Shown: positions 38,037 through 47,788, numbered from the stretch's first letter. The stretch: DNA of 64,000 nucleotides from Cobetia marina (GCF_001720485.1 NZ_CP017114.1:3162001-3226000), one strand, 5' to 3'. Numbers and translations are program-made. The notes: a model not told the origin generated them from the sequence alone.

Positions 38037-38152
38037 GGCATCTGATGTCATGTCCGGTCATTGCCTTGAGCGCTGGCCATCCATCGACGATGCCACGTTC
38101 AAGGATGCAGGCTCATGCAGGGATCGACGGCGCAGACCCGATGACGAACGGC

Positions 38153-39610
38153 TCAGCCAAGTGAGAGACACAGATACTTGGTTTCCATGTACTCCTCGAG
38201 GCCATACTTGGAGCCCTCACGGCCCAGCCCCGATGCCTTGGTGCCGCCGAAGGGCGCGGCGGCGTTGGAGATCAGTCCGGTGTTGATACCGACCATGCCG
38301 TAATCCAGACCTTCCGAGACGCGCCAGACACGCTTGAGATCCGTGCTATAGAAATAGCTGGCCAACCCGAACTCGGTATCGTTGGCCATCTCGATGGCCT
38401 CTTCCTCGCTCTCGAAGGGGAAGATGGCTGCCAGCGGCCCGAAGGTTTCCTCACGGGCCACCTTCATCTCCGGCGTCACCTGCGAGATCAACGTCGGGGT
38501 GAAGAAACTGCCACCCAGCGGATGCGGATGGCCGCCCAGCAACAGCTCGGCCCCCTTGTCGAGCGCATCCTGCACGTGATCCGTGACCTTCTCGACGGCG
38601 TCACCATCAATCAGTGGGCCGACCTTGACGCCCTCTTCCATGCCGTTGCCCACGGTCAACTCGGCATTCATCGCCGCTGCCAGCTTCTCGCTGAAGGCAT
38701 TGACCACGCTGGACTGCACCAGGAAACGGTTGGTGCAGACGCAGGTCTGGCCGGCGTTGCGGAATTTGGCTGCCATCGCGCCTTCCACCGCCGCATCGAG
38801 ATCGGCGTCTTCGAACACCAGGAAGGGCGCATTGCCGCCAAGCTCGAGCGAGATCTTCTGGATATGCTGTGAGGCATTGGCCATCAGTCCGCGGCCAACT
38901 TCGGTGGAGCCGGTGAAGGTGACCTTGCGCACGAGACGCGAATCGGTCATCGCCTTGGCGATATCCCTGGCCGAGCCCGGCACCACGTTGAAGACACCAC
39001 GCGGCACACCAGCGCGCTCCGCCAGCACCGCCAGCGCCAGCGCCGAGAAGGGAGTCTGACTGGCAGGCTTGACCACGATGGGGCAGCCCGCCGCCAATGC
39101 GGCACCCGCCTTGCGGGTGATCATCGATGACGGGAAGTTCCACGGCGTGATCGCCCCCACGACACCCACGGGTTGCTTGAGCACCATGATGCGCTGATCA
39201 CGCTTGGCTGCCGGAATGGTGTCACCGTAGACTCGCTGCCCTTCCTCGGCGAACCAGCGCAGGAAGCTGGCGGCATACTGGATCTCACCGGCGGATTCGG
39301 CGAGTGGCTTGCCCTGCTCCAGGGTCATGATCTGCGCCAGGTCATCCTTGTGCTCCTGCATCAGGGCGTACCACTTCATCAGGATGTCGGCACGTTCCAG
39401 CGCGGGGGTTTCCTTCCAGTCAGCGAAGGCATTCTGGGCCGCCTCGATGGCACGCTCGGTTTCCGCATAGCCCAGACGAGGCACTCGGCCGATGATCTCG
39501 CCGGTGGCCGGATTGTCGACCTCTATCTGCTCACCGGAATCCGCGGCGACCCAACCACCATCGATATAGGCAAAGGGGCGAAAGAGACTGGTATCGTTGA
39601 GATGTTCCAT
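38153..39610 (-). CDS. gabD: NAD(P)-dependent succinate-semialdehyde dehydrogenase
   Basis: Oxidises succinate semialdehyde to succinate in 4-aminobutyrate breakdown. 485 residues. Seen: PWNFPSSMITRKAGAALAAGC, the glycine motif FTGSTEVGRGLM, the catalytic glutamate in SLELGGNAPF and the catalytic cysteine in NAGQTCVCTNRF, as in GabD; the adjacent second cysteine is the redox-switch residue of some family members. The aminotransferase gabT is not in the window. GGAG is six bases before the start. Confidence 0.93.
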   Translation of the reverse strand: MEHLNDTSLFRPFAYIDGGWVAADSGEQIEVDNPATGEIIGRVPRLGYAETERAIEAAQNAFADWKETPALERADILMKWYALMQEHKDDLAQIMTLEQGKPLAESAGEIQYAASFLRWFAEEGQRVYGDTIPAAKRDQRIMVLKQPVGVVGAITPWNFPSSMITRKAGAALAAGCPIVVKPASQTPFSALALAVLAERAGVPRGVFNVVPGSARDIAKAMTDSRLVRKVTFTGSTEVGRGLMANASQHIQKISLELGGNAPFLVFEDADLDAAVEGAMAAKFRNAGQTCVCTNRFLVQSSVVNAFSEKLAAAMNAELTVGNGMEEGVKVGPLIDGDAVEKVTDHVQDALDKGAELLLGGHPHPLGGSFFTPTLISQVTPEMKVAREETFGPLAAIFPFESEEEAIEMANDTEFGLASYFYSTDLKRVWRVSEGLDYGMVGINTGLISNAAAPFGGTKASGLGREGSKYGLEEYMETKYLCLSLG

Positions 39611-39701
39611 GAAGACTCCAGAGGCATGCAGGTGGATCGAGGCGGCGTTGAGCGCTAGCCGAGACTATTCAAGACTAGCCTAATAGAACCTAGATGCGGG
39701 T

Positions 39702-40067
39702 TCAGTGCCAGAACCACAACCCTGCCAGCACCAGTGCTGCCATGGCCAGCCCCGTGATCACACGCCCCATGGGCCACTCGCGTCGGCCGGATGGCTGCTT
39801 GCCGGCCTCGACAGACGACGGCGGTACCTCACCGAGCTCGCACTCCGGCGGCATCGACACGACACGCCGCGCCTTCTGCTGCTTGACCCGCGCATTGAAC
39901 ACCTGGCTCGCACGCCCGTCACGCACCTCGAAATCCACCGCCAGTCCCGGCCCCGGGAGACCGCGGCCGCGCCAACCGACAAGATCGAACACGTACTCGG
40001 CGCCCCTGTCATCCGTGATGACACCCTCCTGGGTGGCATCATCGAACCGAGTGATCTCTCCGATCAT
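39702..40067 (-). CDS. Small OB-fold (cold-shock-like) protein with C-terminal membrane anchor
   Basis: The 121-residue protein starts after a strong AGGAGGGG site. Residues 1-60 resemble a cold-shock/OB domain (GEITRFDDATQEGVITDDRG then VDFEVRDGRASQVFNARV) but lack the aromatic RNA-binding motif KGFGFI. Residues 60-97 form a polar linker and 98-121 a single membrane segment (VITGLAMAALVLAGLWFW). Similar layouts occur in cold-shock-DUF1294 proteins, but the DUF1294 part is absent here. Function unknown. It lies 35 bases downstream of folX on the same strand. Confidence 0.8.
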   Translation of the reverse strand: MIGEITRFDDATQEGVITDDRGAEYVFDLVGWRGRGLPGPGLAVDFEVRDGRASQVFNARVKQQKARRVVSMPPECELGEVPPSSVEAGKQPSGRREWPMGRVITGLAMAALVLAGLWFWH

Positions 40068-40102
40068 GCTGCCCCTCCTGACATCCCGTCTCTCCTGACT
40101 GT

Positions 40103-40528
40103 CTAGCGTCCGACACTTGCCGTCTGGATATGGTCTTCCCGGCTGTCCGACAGGGTGATGGACACCGAATCGGAGAAGCGCAGCGCATGCGGCTTGTCGA
40201 TCTCGACCTGAGCCGTCAGCACCTGCTCATGCTGCATCACGATATCCAGCACTTCCCGCGTCATGCGCTCGAGCAATGCGAAACGCCCGTCCTCGACATG
40301 CGCGATCAGCTGCTTGGTGATGGTGCGATAGTTGAGGGCTTCGCTGATGTGGTTGAACTGTACCGCACGCGCGGCGCGGTAACGGATCACCACATTGATC
40401 ACGACGTCCTGACGATTCTGGATCTCGTCATCGTTGATCCCGATATAGGTGCGCAGACGCAGGTTCTTGATGCGAATGGTGGCGAGATCATGATCGAGAT
40501 GTTCATCGTGCAAGGCATGCATCGGCAT
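40103..40528 (-). CDS. folX: Dihydroneopterin triphosphate 2'-epimerase (FolX)
   Basis: Pterin epimerase of the FolB/FolX fold leading toward tetrahydromonapterin. The text [47 protein letters not shown] and [15 protein letters not shown] matches FolX closely and better than FolB. 141 residues, including about 16 extra at the N-terminus. It follows folE, which makes its substrate, dihydroneopterin triphosphate. Monapterin is the cofactor of phenylalanine hydroxylase in some gammaproteobacteria. Confidence 0.93.
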   Translation of the reverse strand: MPMHALHDEHLDHDLATIRIKNLRLRTYIGINDDEIQNRQDVVINVVIRYRAARAVQFNHISEALNYRTITKQLIAHVEDGRFALLERMTREVLDIVMQHEQVLTAQVEIDKPHALRFSDSVSITLSDSREDHIQTASVGR

Positions 40529-40576
40529 CGACGGGGACTCCTGAACAAGAGATGTCAGACAAACGACTCACAGACG

Positions 40577-40604
40577 ACGACGCCGCCTCGAGAGGCGGCG
40601 TCGT
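40577..40604 (-). terminator. Strong hairpin between folE and folX
   Basis: Perfect 13-base GC-rich stem with a 2-base centre and no T-run. It may reduce folX expression or protect RNA ends. Confidence 0.5.
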
Positions 40605-40614
40605 GGCTATCGGA

Positions 40615-41166
40615 TCAGCTGATCAGGGTCAGGAATTCCTGACGGGTCGGCTGATTCTCGCGGAAGGCCCCCAGCATCACGGAGGTCTTCATGCTGGAAT
40701 TCTGCTTTTCCACGCCACGCATCATCATGCACATGTGGCGCGCCTCGACCACCACCGCCACACCCCGTGCGCCGGTCACCTGCTGGACCGCCTCAGCGAT
40801 CTGCTTGGTGAGGTTTTCCTGGATCTGCATGCGGCGCGAGTACATGTCGGTGATGCGCGCGAACTTGGACAGCCCCAGCACCTTGCCCGCCGGCAGATAG
40901 GCGATATGGCACTTGCCGATGAACGGCAGCATGTGATGCTCGCACATCGAGTAAAGCTCGATGTCCTTGACCAGTACCATCTCGTCGGTGTCCGAGGTGA
41001 AGACGGCGCCGTTGACGATCTCCTCCAGCGACTGATGATAGCCATGGGTCAGGAACTGCATGGCCTTGGCAGCACGCATGGGCGTGTCCTGCAGGCCCTC
41101 GCGCTGCGGATCCTCACCCAATGCAGTGATGATCTGGCGGTAATGGTTGGCAATCTCTTCGGTCAT
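40615..41166 (-). CDS. folE: GTP cyclohydrolase I
   Basis: Converts GTP to dihydroneopterin triphosphate, entry to folate and pterin synthesis. The start at [12 protein letters not shown] gives 183 residues. Seen: the zinc and active-site motif [34 protein letters not shown] and the second ligand region [11 protein letters not shown]. Paired with folX. An AT-rich promoter region with a palindromic TTGTACAA lies about 100 bases upstream. Confidence 0.96.
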   Translation of the reverse strand: MTEEIANHYRQIITALGEDPQREGLQDTPMRAAKAMQFLTHGYHQSLEEIVNGAVFTSDTDEMVLVKDIELYSMCEHHMLPFIGKCHIAYLPAGKVLGLSKFARITDMYSRRMQIQENLTKQIAEAVQQVTGARGVAVVVEARHMCMMMRGVEKQNSSMKTSVMLGAFRENQPTRQEFLTLIS

Positions 41167-41229
41167 CCGTCTGCCTATGGTATCGGTCAGGGGCGCGCAT
41201 GAGCGCACGCATAGCAGGGGTAAAGCACA

Positions 41230-41275
41230 TAACTTATACAATATCTTAACGTTGAATTGATCTTGTACAAGTTAG
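41230..41275 (-). promoter_or_regulatory. Predicted folE promoter with TGTACA palindrome
   Basis: In an otherwise GC-rich window this stretch is AT-rich. On the minus strand a -35-like TTGTAC lies inside the perfect palindrome CTTGTACAAG (41261-41270), followed 16-19 bases later by TAAGAT/GATATT, with a second partial box TGTATA. Such TGTACA boxes are known for MerR-type light regulators of folE in Pseudomonas, but the spacing differs from that pattern. Confidence 0.45.
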
Positions 41276-41356
41276 TGTTCAATGTCAGCGCAGATTCTAC
41301 CTCAGGCCTGCCTCCAACGCAGGCCTGATCACGTCTTTCCCGCAAGGCCGCAACGA

Positions 41357-41389
41357 CGACGCCCTCAACGCAAGGCGTCGAGGGCGTCG
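41357..41389 (-). terminator. Hairpin downstream of srkA
   Basis: Perfect 10-base stem (CGACGCCCTC and its complement) with a 13-base loop, just past the srkA stop on the minus strand. No T-run. Confidence 0.45.
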
Positions 41390-41435
41390 GGTCATGGGAC
41401 TCAAGAATGGCCCACCGGTCTCCGGCGCGGGCGGC

Positions 41436-42533
41436 TCACGCCAGCCAGCGAGGAGCATCAAGCACGACTCGCTGCTGCTCAAGACTGCGGATGTGGTCAT
41501 CCCAGTACCCCAGGCTCGCGACATGCGAGAAGGCCTGCGGGAAGGCGGGATCCGTCCAGCGCCGTACCACCCAGGCACTGTGACGCACCATGCGCAGCGT
41601 ACGCAGTGTCTCGATCCACTTCAGCTCCCCGCGATTGAAGTCGCAGTGCTGCTCATATCCTTCCAGCACCTCGGACAACTGCATGTGGAGCTCGGGGTCA
41701 CTCTCTCCCGTCAACAGCATCCACAGATCCTGAATGGCAGGCGCATTGAGACAATCATCGAAATCCACCAGCGCGAAGCTGTCATCCCGCCCCAGCATGT
41801 TGCCGATATGGCAGTCACCATGCGCACGCAGCAAGCCACTCTGCGGCCAGCTCTGCTCCGCCACCAGGGGGCGCAACGCCTCGATGACACGCTGATAGCT
41901 TTCACTCTGACGCTCACTCAGCCAGTCGGAGGCCAGCACGCTGTCACGACTCTCGTCGAGGATGCGCAGTGGCGTGAGCGTTTCACGCTCCTGGAAGAGG
42001 CCTTGACGTCCGACGGCGTGCACGCGACCGATCAGCTCTCCCAGATGGTAGAGGTGCTCGGGAGATTCGAGTTCGGGAGCCCGCCCGACCACATGGGGAA
42101 ACAGCGCGAAGTCGAAGCCTTCGTGATGATGCAGGGTCTCCCCCTTGGCATCCGCCCAGGCGGGCGCACCGGGAACGCCCTCGGCTTCCAGCTCGGCCAG
42201 AAAGGCGTGTTCCTCGAGGATCTGGGCGCGGCTCCAGCGATCCGGACGATAGAACTTGGCGACCCAGCGCCGCCGGTCATCATCGGCCAGGTGATAGACC
42301 CGATTCTCATAACTGTTGAGCGCGAAGGGCTCGCCGGGCAACCAGAAACCAAGCGACTCGACGGCGGCCACGACACGATCCGGCGCAAGCGCATCAAAGG
42401 GATGTGAACGCTTGTCCAGTTCGCCTTCCCGGGATGACGCAGCCTCCCAGGTGTTGCCGTTGGCGCGCTCATCAAGCTCGCGCGAGGTGCCGGATGATTG
42501 CGAATCAGCAGGTGTAACAGGATCAATAGGCAT
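41436..42533 (-). CDS. srkA: Stress response kinase A (YihE/RdoA family)
   Basis: Ser/Thr kinase of the aminoglycoside-phosphotransferase fold that protects against stress-induced killing in Escherichia coli. Seen: LNSYENRVYHL, VAKFYRPDRWSRAQILEEH, the catalytic loop LRAHGDCHIGNML and the metal aspartate in VDFDDCLN; both are intact. The start at MPIDPVTPADS (AGGA seven bases upstream) gives 365 residues, about 35-40 more than the enteric protein because of a polar N-terminal tail. No dsbA follows it, unlike in Escherichia coli. Confidence 0.93.
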   Translation of the reverse strand: MPIDPVTPADSQSSGTSRELDERANGNTWEAASSREGELDKRSHPFDALAPDRVVAAVESLGFWLPGEPFALNSYENRVYHLADDDRRRWVAKFYRPDRWSRAQILEEHAFLAELEAEGVPGAPAWADAKGETLHHHEGFDFALFPHVVGRAPELESPEHLYHLGELIGRVHAVGRQGLFQERETLTPLRILDESRDSVLASDWLSERQSESYQRVIEALRPLVAEQSWPQSGLLRAHGDCHIGNMLGRDDSFALVDFDDCLNAPAIQDLWMLLTGESDPELHMQLSEVLEGYEQHCDFNRGELKWIETLRTLRMVRHSAWVVRRWTDPAFPQAFSHVASLGYWDDHIRSLEQQRVVLDAPRWLA

Positions 42534-42634
42534 GGCAATTCCTCGGGCATGGACCAGCAAACGGCTGCCGGACCTTGCATGCTATGAGATTAGACCCTCA
42601 CACCGCCAGTCCCGCAGGCCATAGACCAATAGCA

Positions 42635-43420
42635 TCATGGCGAACCAGGCGGCGTACGCGCTAGCACACAGGCGACGACCTCTCGAGCCCCCGCCCGCTG
42701 ACAGGCCTGCGCCAGGCTGTCGAGGGTCGCGCCACTGGTCATGACATCATCGATCAACAGCACGCTTTCCGGCAGAGGAGCGCTGATGTCATAACGTCCG
42801 CGTTGCGCCTTCAGACGTCCGCGCCGCCCCCGCAGACGCTGATCCTCATCGGCCGCATGTCCCGAGCGAATCCGCACCACGTCACCGCGTTGTCGTTCAC
42901 GCACCCGCAGACCACGCGTCAGCTCCACCAGCACCTCATGCCCCCGCATTCGTCGCCGTCGCGAATCCCCCGGCACCAGGATGACCCATGCCTCGGGACG
43001 TGCTGCCAGCCACTCCCGGCAGAACGGGGCCAGCTCTCGCGTCATCAATTGACGCAGCAGGAGCCCGGCACGCCTCTGATGCTGGTCCTTGTAACGCTGG
43101 AAGAGACCCGCGATCAGCCCCTCATAGCGCAATGGAGCGTACACGTGCTGATAGGCCGGTGGCGTCCGCAGACACCGTGCACAGGCCACCTGACTCAATG
43201 CCTCGGAGGCCACCGGCTCGGCACAGCACGGGCAGGCATGACGATTGCGCACGATCCGCTCTTCACAGGCCTCGCACCAGTCGCCATGGCCCCACCTCGG
43301 GTGCCTGCCATGCTCATGCCCTCGTTGCTGCTGCAGGCAGAAGGCACAGGGGCGTGACACACGCCTCCTGTCAACCAGCAGACCTTCCAGCGTTGACAGA
43401 ACTCGCGAAAACTCTATCAT
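42635..43420 (-). CDS. comF: ComF family protein (phosphoribosyltransferase fold)
   Basis: The 261-residue protein has an N-terminal double zinc-finger-like region (CAFC, CEAC, CPCC and CARC pairs within the first 85 residues) and a C-terminal phosphoribosyltransferase motif VLLIDDVMTSGATL. ComF proteins are needed for DNA uptake in naturally competent bacteria; the biochemical role is unsettled. The ATG at 43420 is preferred over a TTG three codons earlier. Divergent from the biotin operon with 160 bases between, the usual position (comF/gntX next to bioB or bioH). Confidence 0.92.
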   Translation of the reverse strand: MIEFSRVLSTLEGLLVDRRRVSRPCAFCLQQQRGHEHGRHPRWGHGDWCEACEERIVRNRHACPCCAEPVASEALSQVACARCLRTPPAYQHVYAPLRYEGLIAGLFQRYKDQHQRRAGLLLRQLMTRELAPFCREWLAARPEAWVILVPGDSRRRRMRGHEVLVELTRGLRVRERQRGDVVRIRSGHAADEDQRLRGRRGRLKAQRGRYDISAPLPESVLLIDDVMTSGATLDSLAQACQRAGAREVVACVLARTPPGSP

Positions 43421-43580
43421 TTCAGTCAACCCTCATTCATGAATCGCGTTGACTGACCGACAGCCGTCGCTCGCGGGACTGGATGGCGGCGTGCGCCTGA
43501 CCCGAAGACACTGGCGATCGTCCGGCGCTGACTGCCACCTGACGCGTCTCACTGCCTGCCTGAAGAAGGATCTCACTCCC

Positions 43581-44759
43581 ATGACCGTAGAAGCCCCGAG
43601 CGTGACCACGCAAACCTCGCACGACGAACGGACCAACGCAGATGGCGAGGTACGTCACGACTGGCGCGTCGAGGAAATCGAAGCGTTGTTCGCCCTGCCC
43701 TTCAATGACCTGCTGTTCCGGGCCCAGCAGATCCACCGCCAGCACTTCGATCCGAATGCCGTCCAGGTCTCGACCCTGCTGTCGATCAAGACCGGCGCCT
43801 GCCCGGAGGACTGCAAGTACTGCCCGCAGTCAGGCCACTACAACACTGGCCTGGGTAAGGAAAAGCTGATGGAGATCCAGAAGGTGGTCGAGCAGGCCCG
43901 CGCCGCCAAGGATGCCGGTGCCAGCCGTTTCTGCATGGGCGCCGCCTGGAAGAGCCCGCGGGAGCGCGATCTCGAGGTGGTCACCGAGATGGTGCGTCAG
44001 GTGAAATCACTGGGACTGGAAACCTGCATGACGCTGGGAATGGTCGATACCGATCAGGCCAGAAAGCTCGCGGATGCCGGCCTCGACTACTACAACCACA
44101 ATCTGGACACCTCACCGGAGTACTACGGCGAGATCATCACCACGCGCAGCTACAGCGAGCGCCTGGACACCCTGGCCAGCGTGCGCGAAGCCGGCATGAA
44201 GGTATGCTCCGGCGGCATTCTCGGCATGGGGGAAACCACCACGGATCGTGCCGGCCTGCTGCGCCAGCTGGCCAATCTGCAACCACAGCCGGAATCGGTG
44301 CCGATCAACATGCTGGTCAAGGTGGCGGGCACACCGCTGGAAAATGTCGAGGATCTCGATCCCATCGAGTTCATCCGTGCCATCGCCGTGGCGCGCATCA
44401 TGATGCCGAAGAGTCACGTGCGCCTGTCCGCCGGTCGCGAGCAGATGGACGATTCCACCCAGGCATTGGCCTTCCTCGCCGGCGCCAACTCCATCTTCTA
44501 TGGCGAGCGTCTGCTGACCACCGGCAATCCGCAGGCCAACCGTGACCGCGAGCTGTTCGAGCGCCTCGGCCTGCACCCGGAAACCCGCCAGGAAGTCGCC
44601 AGTGACGATGTGCGGGAAGCGGCGCTCAAGGCGGCCATGGAAGAACAGGCGCGCGCCAACGTCGAAGGCAGCCTGTTCTACGATGCCACCCGCGAGGCGA
44701 CGCCCGCCAGCAGTGAAGGCCAGGTGCGTGAACGCAAGCCCTGCGGTCTGGTGGTCTGA
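43581..44759 (+). CDS. bioB: Biotin synthase
   Basis: Radical-SAM enzyme that inserts sulfur into dethiobiotin. The start at [10 protein letters not shown] gives 392 residues; a 44-residue upstream extension is rejected. Seen: the radical-SAM motif C74-PED-C78-KY-C81, the family text [24 protein letters not shown] core, [12 protein letters not shown] and [11 protein letters not shown]. The N-terminal 25 residues and the Ala/Glu-rich C-tail are longer than usual. First gene of bioB-F-H-C-D; bioF follows after six bases. Confidence 0.96.
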   Translation: MTVEAPSVTTQTSHDERTNADGEVRHDWRVEEIEALFALPFNDLLFRAQQIHRQHFDPNAVQVSTLLSIKTGACPEDCKYCPQSGHYNTGLGKEKLMEIQKVVEQARAAKDAGASRFCMGAAWKSPRERDLEVVTEMVRQVKSLGLETCMTLGMVDTDQARKLADAGLDYYNHNLDTSPEYYGEIITTRSYSERLDTLASVREAGMKVCSGGILGMGETTTDRAGLLRQLANLQPQPESVPINMLVKVAGTPLENVEDLDPIEFIRAIAVARIMMPKSHVRLSAGREQMDDSTQALAFLAGANSIFYGERLLTTGNPQANRDRELFERLGLHPETRQEVASDDVREAALKAAMEEQARANVEGSLFYDATREATPASSEGQVRERKPCGLVV

Positions 44760-44765
44760 TCTCAC

Positions 44766-46103
44766 GTGGCCACCCGCTCACGCTCACGCACGCGCTCCAG
44801 TACCGGCGCAAGCTTCGCCCACCTGGACGATCTGCTCGCCAGACGCGAGCAGGTCGGGCGCTATCGCCGGCGCCTGACACTGGACTCCCCACAGGGGCCC
44901 AACGTCAGCCTCTCCGGGCAGGCGGCAGATGAAGAGGCACGTCCGCTGCTCAACTTCGCCGCCAATGATTATCTGGGACTGGCCAATCATCCCTCGCTGA
45001 TCGAGGCCGGCTGTCGTGCAGCCCGGGAATTCGGTGTCGGCAGCGGCAGTGCCCATCTGGTCAATGGTCACCAGACGCTTCATCACCGACTGGAAGCCCG
45101 TCTGGCCGAATTGACCGGACGCCCGCGTGCGCTGTTGTTCTCCACCGGCTTCATGGCCAATCTCGGCGTGATCGATGCGCTCGCGAGCGCCTCGCGCGAG
45201 GCCGGGCGCACTCTCGAGATCTTTCATGACCGTCTCAACCACGCCAGCCTCCTCGATGGCGCGCGGCTGGCATCCTCCGGCAACTCAGCCGTGCGCTCGC
45301 GCCGCTTCCATCATCGCGACCTCGAGGATCTCGAGCGCCAGCTGGCACGCTCCCGGGCCGATGACAGGCTGGTGATCAGCGATGGCGTGTTCAGCATGGA
45401 TGGCGACTGTGCCGATATCACGGGCCTGGCTCGGGCATGTGCTCGCCATGGCGCCTGGCTGATGATCGACGATGCGCATGGGGTGGGCGTGCTGGGCGAG
45501 CACGGCGAAGGACTGGTCGGACGGGACACTCCGCTGGCCGAAGTGCCGGTATTGGTGGGCACGCTGGGCAAGGCCCTGGGCAGCGCTGGCGCCTTCGTCG
45601 CCGGCAGCGAGGCGTTGATCGAAAGCCTGATCCAGCTGGCCCGCCCATATATCTACACCACGGCGCAACCCCCGCACGTCGCTGCCGCCACCCTGGCAGC
45701 GCTGGATATCGTCGAGCAGGAACCACAGCGACGCGAGCACCTGGCGGCGCGCGTACGACAGTTTCGCGAGGGGTGTGCAGCTCTGCTGGCAGGCAGTGGT
45801 CTGGCGCTCGGCCTGCCCCTGGTGATGGCAGGCGCCCCCTCGCCCCTCACTGACCCGATGACACCGATCCAGCCACTGGTACTCGGTAGCGAGACTCGTG
45901 CCCTTGCCTGGAGCGCGGCACTGCGCGAGCGCGGCATTCTGGTATCTGCCATTCGCCCCCCGACGGTCCCAGCCGGCAGTTCACGTCTGCGCTTCACCTT
46001 CAGTGCCGCGCACAGCGAGAACGATGTCGAGACTCTGCTGGCCGCCCTCAGGGAGGTGCTGGAATCGAGCACTACCAGACCCACCACGGGGGCCGAGACA
46101 TGA
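44766..46103 (+). CDS. bioF: 8-amino-7-oxononanoate synthase
   Basis: PLP enzyme that condenses pimeloyl-ACP with alanine. 445 residues from a GTG start, longer than the usual 385 owing to a basic N-terminus (residues 1-15) and an insertion around 350-370. Seen: NFAANDYLGLANHP, GSGSAHLVNGHQTLHHRLE, DDAHGVGVLGEHG and the PLP lysine in GTLGKALGSAG. Overlaps bioH by four bases. Confidence 0.95.
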   Translation: MATRSRSRTRSSTGASFAHLDDLLARREQVGRYRRRLTLDSPQGPNVSLSGQAADEEARPLLNFAANDYLGLANHPSLIEAGCRAAREFGVGSGSAHLVNGHQTLHHRLEARLAELTGRPRALLFSTGFMANLGVIDALASASREAGRTLEIFHDRLNHASLLDGARLASSGNSAVRSRRFHHRDLEDLERQLARSRADDRLVISDGVFSMDGDCADITGLARACARHGAWLMIDDAHGVGVLGEHGEGLVGRDTPLAEVPVLVGTLGKALGSAGAFVAGSEALIESLIQLARPYIYTTAQPPHVAAATLAALDIVEQEPQRREHLAARVRQFREGCAALLAGSGLALGLPLVMAGAPSPLTDPMTPIQPLVLGSETRALAWSAALRERGILVSAIRPPTVPAGSSRLRFTFSAAHSENDVETLLAALREVLESSTTRPTTGAET

Positions 46104-46921
46104 CGCGATTGACACGTCTGGTGCTGTTCAACGGCTGGGGTATCGATGCCCGCATCTGGCAACCCTTGAAGACGCGACTGGCCGAGCGACAGCAAGCTGC
46201 CGAACGAGAGCGGACTGCCGGACCTGCGACACGCCCGATCGAGATCGTGACGGCAGACTGGCCCCTTGCGGCGCCTGACGATCCCGAAGCAGCTCCTTCG
46301 CACCTCGGCGGAGCGGACACGCTGTGGCTGGGCTGGTCATTGGGTGCGCTACGCGCCGAGGCACTCGCGACTGCGCTGCCGATGGACCAACGGCCCGCGG
46401 CACTCATCGCGTTGGCCATGGGGCCGGCGTTCATCACGCCGGATCACGCGACTCCCGAGACGACTCTTGCTCATCGCAGGTCCCCGGCGCCCCTTCCGGC
46501 ACTGCCCAGCACCACGCTCACCACTTTCCAGACAGCCTTTGCCCGCTCTCCGCTCGCCAGCTGGCAGCATTTCCTGCGCTGGCAGGCCAGTGGCGAGCCT
46601 GACCCGCGCGACTGCCTGCGGCAGTTGCGTGAATTGATCGGCACTCGCCCTGAAAGCTCTGTCGATGCACTCTCGGCAGGGCTCGAGGAGCTGGCCACGC
46701 GGCGAATGTCACTGACACGAGCAGGTCCGAATCTCGAGTTCTGGCTGGGCCGGGATGATCCATTGCTGGCACCGGGACTTGCCGAGGCACTGCGTGATCA
46801 CGGCCATCAGGTGGTGGAATATTGCGGCGGACATTGTCTGCCACTGAGTCACCATGATGACCTGGCCGATGCCCTGCTGACTCGCATGGGCCATGTCGTC
46901 GTTGCAAGGGAAGAAGACTGA
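46100..46921 (+). CDS. bioH: Pimeloyl-ACP methyl ester esterase (BioH-like alpha/beta hydrolase)
   Basis: Releases pimeloyl-ACP from its methyl ester after BioC-dependent chain building. 273 residues with LVLFNGWGIDARIW, the nucleophile motif GWSLG, an acid residue in LGRDDPLL and a histidine in GGHCLPLSHHDD. The NGWG opening is shared with both BioH and BioG types and overall similarity is loose, so BioH versus BioG is not certain. Position between bioF and bioC makes the role secure. Overlaps bioF by ATGA. Confidence 0.82.
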   Translation: MTRLTRLVLFNGWGIDARIWQPLKTRLAERQQAAERERTAGPATRPIEIVTADWPLAAPDDPEAAPSHLGGADTLWLGWSLGALRAEALATALPMDQRPAALIALAMGPAFITPDHATPETTLAHRRSPAPLPALPSTTLTTFQTAFARSPLASWQHFLRWQASGEPDPRDCLRQLRELIGTRPESSVDALSAGLEELATRRMSLTRAGPNLEFWLGRDDPLLAPGLAEALRDHGHQVVEYCGGHCLPLSHHDDLADALLTRMGHVVVAREED

Positions 46922-46922
46922 G

Positions 46923-47750
46923 ATGCAGATGGTGACCCTGCCCCACGCGTCGTCGCGCCAGCGTATCGCTCAGGCCTTCGATCGCGGCGCGAGCGAATAC
47001 CTCACCCTGGCACGCGCCCAGCATGTCATGGCCAGCCGATTGTTCGAGACCTTGCCGACAACGCTTCCGGATGCTGCGGTGGTGCTGGATCTGGGGTGCG
47101 GCCCCGGCCAATGGACACGCGAGCTGGCGTGCCACTACTCCACCGCACGTTGCCTGGGGCTGGATCTGTCGATGGCCATGCTCAGAGAGGCCTCGAGATC
47201 CCCCGACACGCCGCCTCGGCACATGACACCAGGCAACGCGAAACCTCCTATCCACTGGTTGCGCGGCGATGCCGAGCGCCTGCCAGTGGCCGACAACAGT
47301 CTGGACCTGGTGTTCTCGAGCCTGGCAGTGCAATGGTGCCCCACCCCCCGCCACTGGCTGGGGGAGCTTGCGCGTGCACTGAAGCCGGGTGGCAGGGCGC
47401 ACATCAATACGCTCGGACCAGGCACATTGGCAGAGATCCGCCATGCCTGGCAGCGACAGGATGACTCGGTCCGACACTTTCCCTCCCGAGAGCAGCTGAT
47501 CGACTGGGCACGGCGCACTGGCCTCAAGGTGCATTGCCAGACACATCGTCATGTCTTCCATTATCCTGACGTCTCGGCCGTCATGCGCTCCATCAAGGGA
47601 ATAGGCGCCCAGACAGCGAGCGGGTATCGCCTGACACGTGCGGATCTGGCCCAGGCGTCCGCCCGACACGAGGCGCTTCGCACATCGCAAGGATTGCCTG
47701 TAAGCTATCAAGTCATTGAACTTGTCATGGAAAAATCAGTCACAGACTGA
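46923..47750 (+). CDS. bioC: Malonyl-ACP O-methyltransferase
   Basis: Methylates malonyl-ACP to disguise it for fatty-acid elongation, the first committed step of biotin synthesis. The start at 46923 lies directly after the bioH stop (GAAGAAG upstream) and gives 275 residues. Seen: IAQAFDRGASEY, the SAM motif VLDLGCGPGQWTREL, GDAERLPVADNSLDLVFSSLAVQWC and the late motif RSIKGIGAQT. An in-frame start inside bioH is less likely. Confidence 0.94.
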   Translation: MQMVTLPHASSRQRIAQAFDRGASEYLTLARAQHVMASRLFETLPTTLPDAAVVLDLGCGPGQWTRELACHYSTARCLGLDLSMAMLREASRSPDTPPRHMTPGNAKPPIHWLRGDAERLPVADNSLDLVFSSLAVQWCPTPRHWLGELARALKPGGRAHINTLGPGTLAEIRHAWQRQDDSVRHFPSREQLIDWARRTGLKVHCQTHRHVFHYPDVSAVMRSIKGIGAQTASGYRLTRADLAQASARHEALRTSQGLPVSYQVIELVMEKSVTD

Positions 47751-47788
47751 CAGACATCAACGCGAACACTTTGCAGAAAGATAACGAA

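Larger units (their letters stand above)
37540..38152. other. 613-base interval without a protein gene
   Basis: Lies between convergent glsA and gabD. It holds the heptamer repeat, a candidate minus-strand small RNA with its own terminator and upstream box (37621-37746), and the gabD terminator (38003-38036). Possible reading frames here lack ribosome sites and any family resemblance. From about 37750 to 38000 nothing else is recognised. Confidence 0.6.

Noticed and set aside
37823..38041. Small minus-strand open frame in the glsA-gabD gap
   Set aside because: Starts inside the gabD terminator and lacks a ribosome site.
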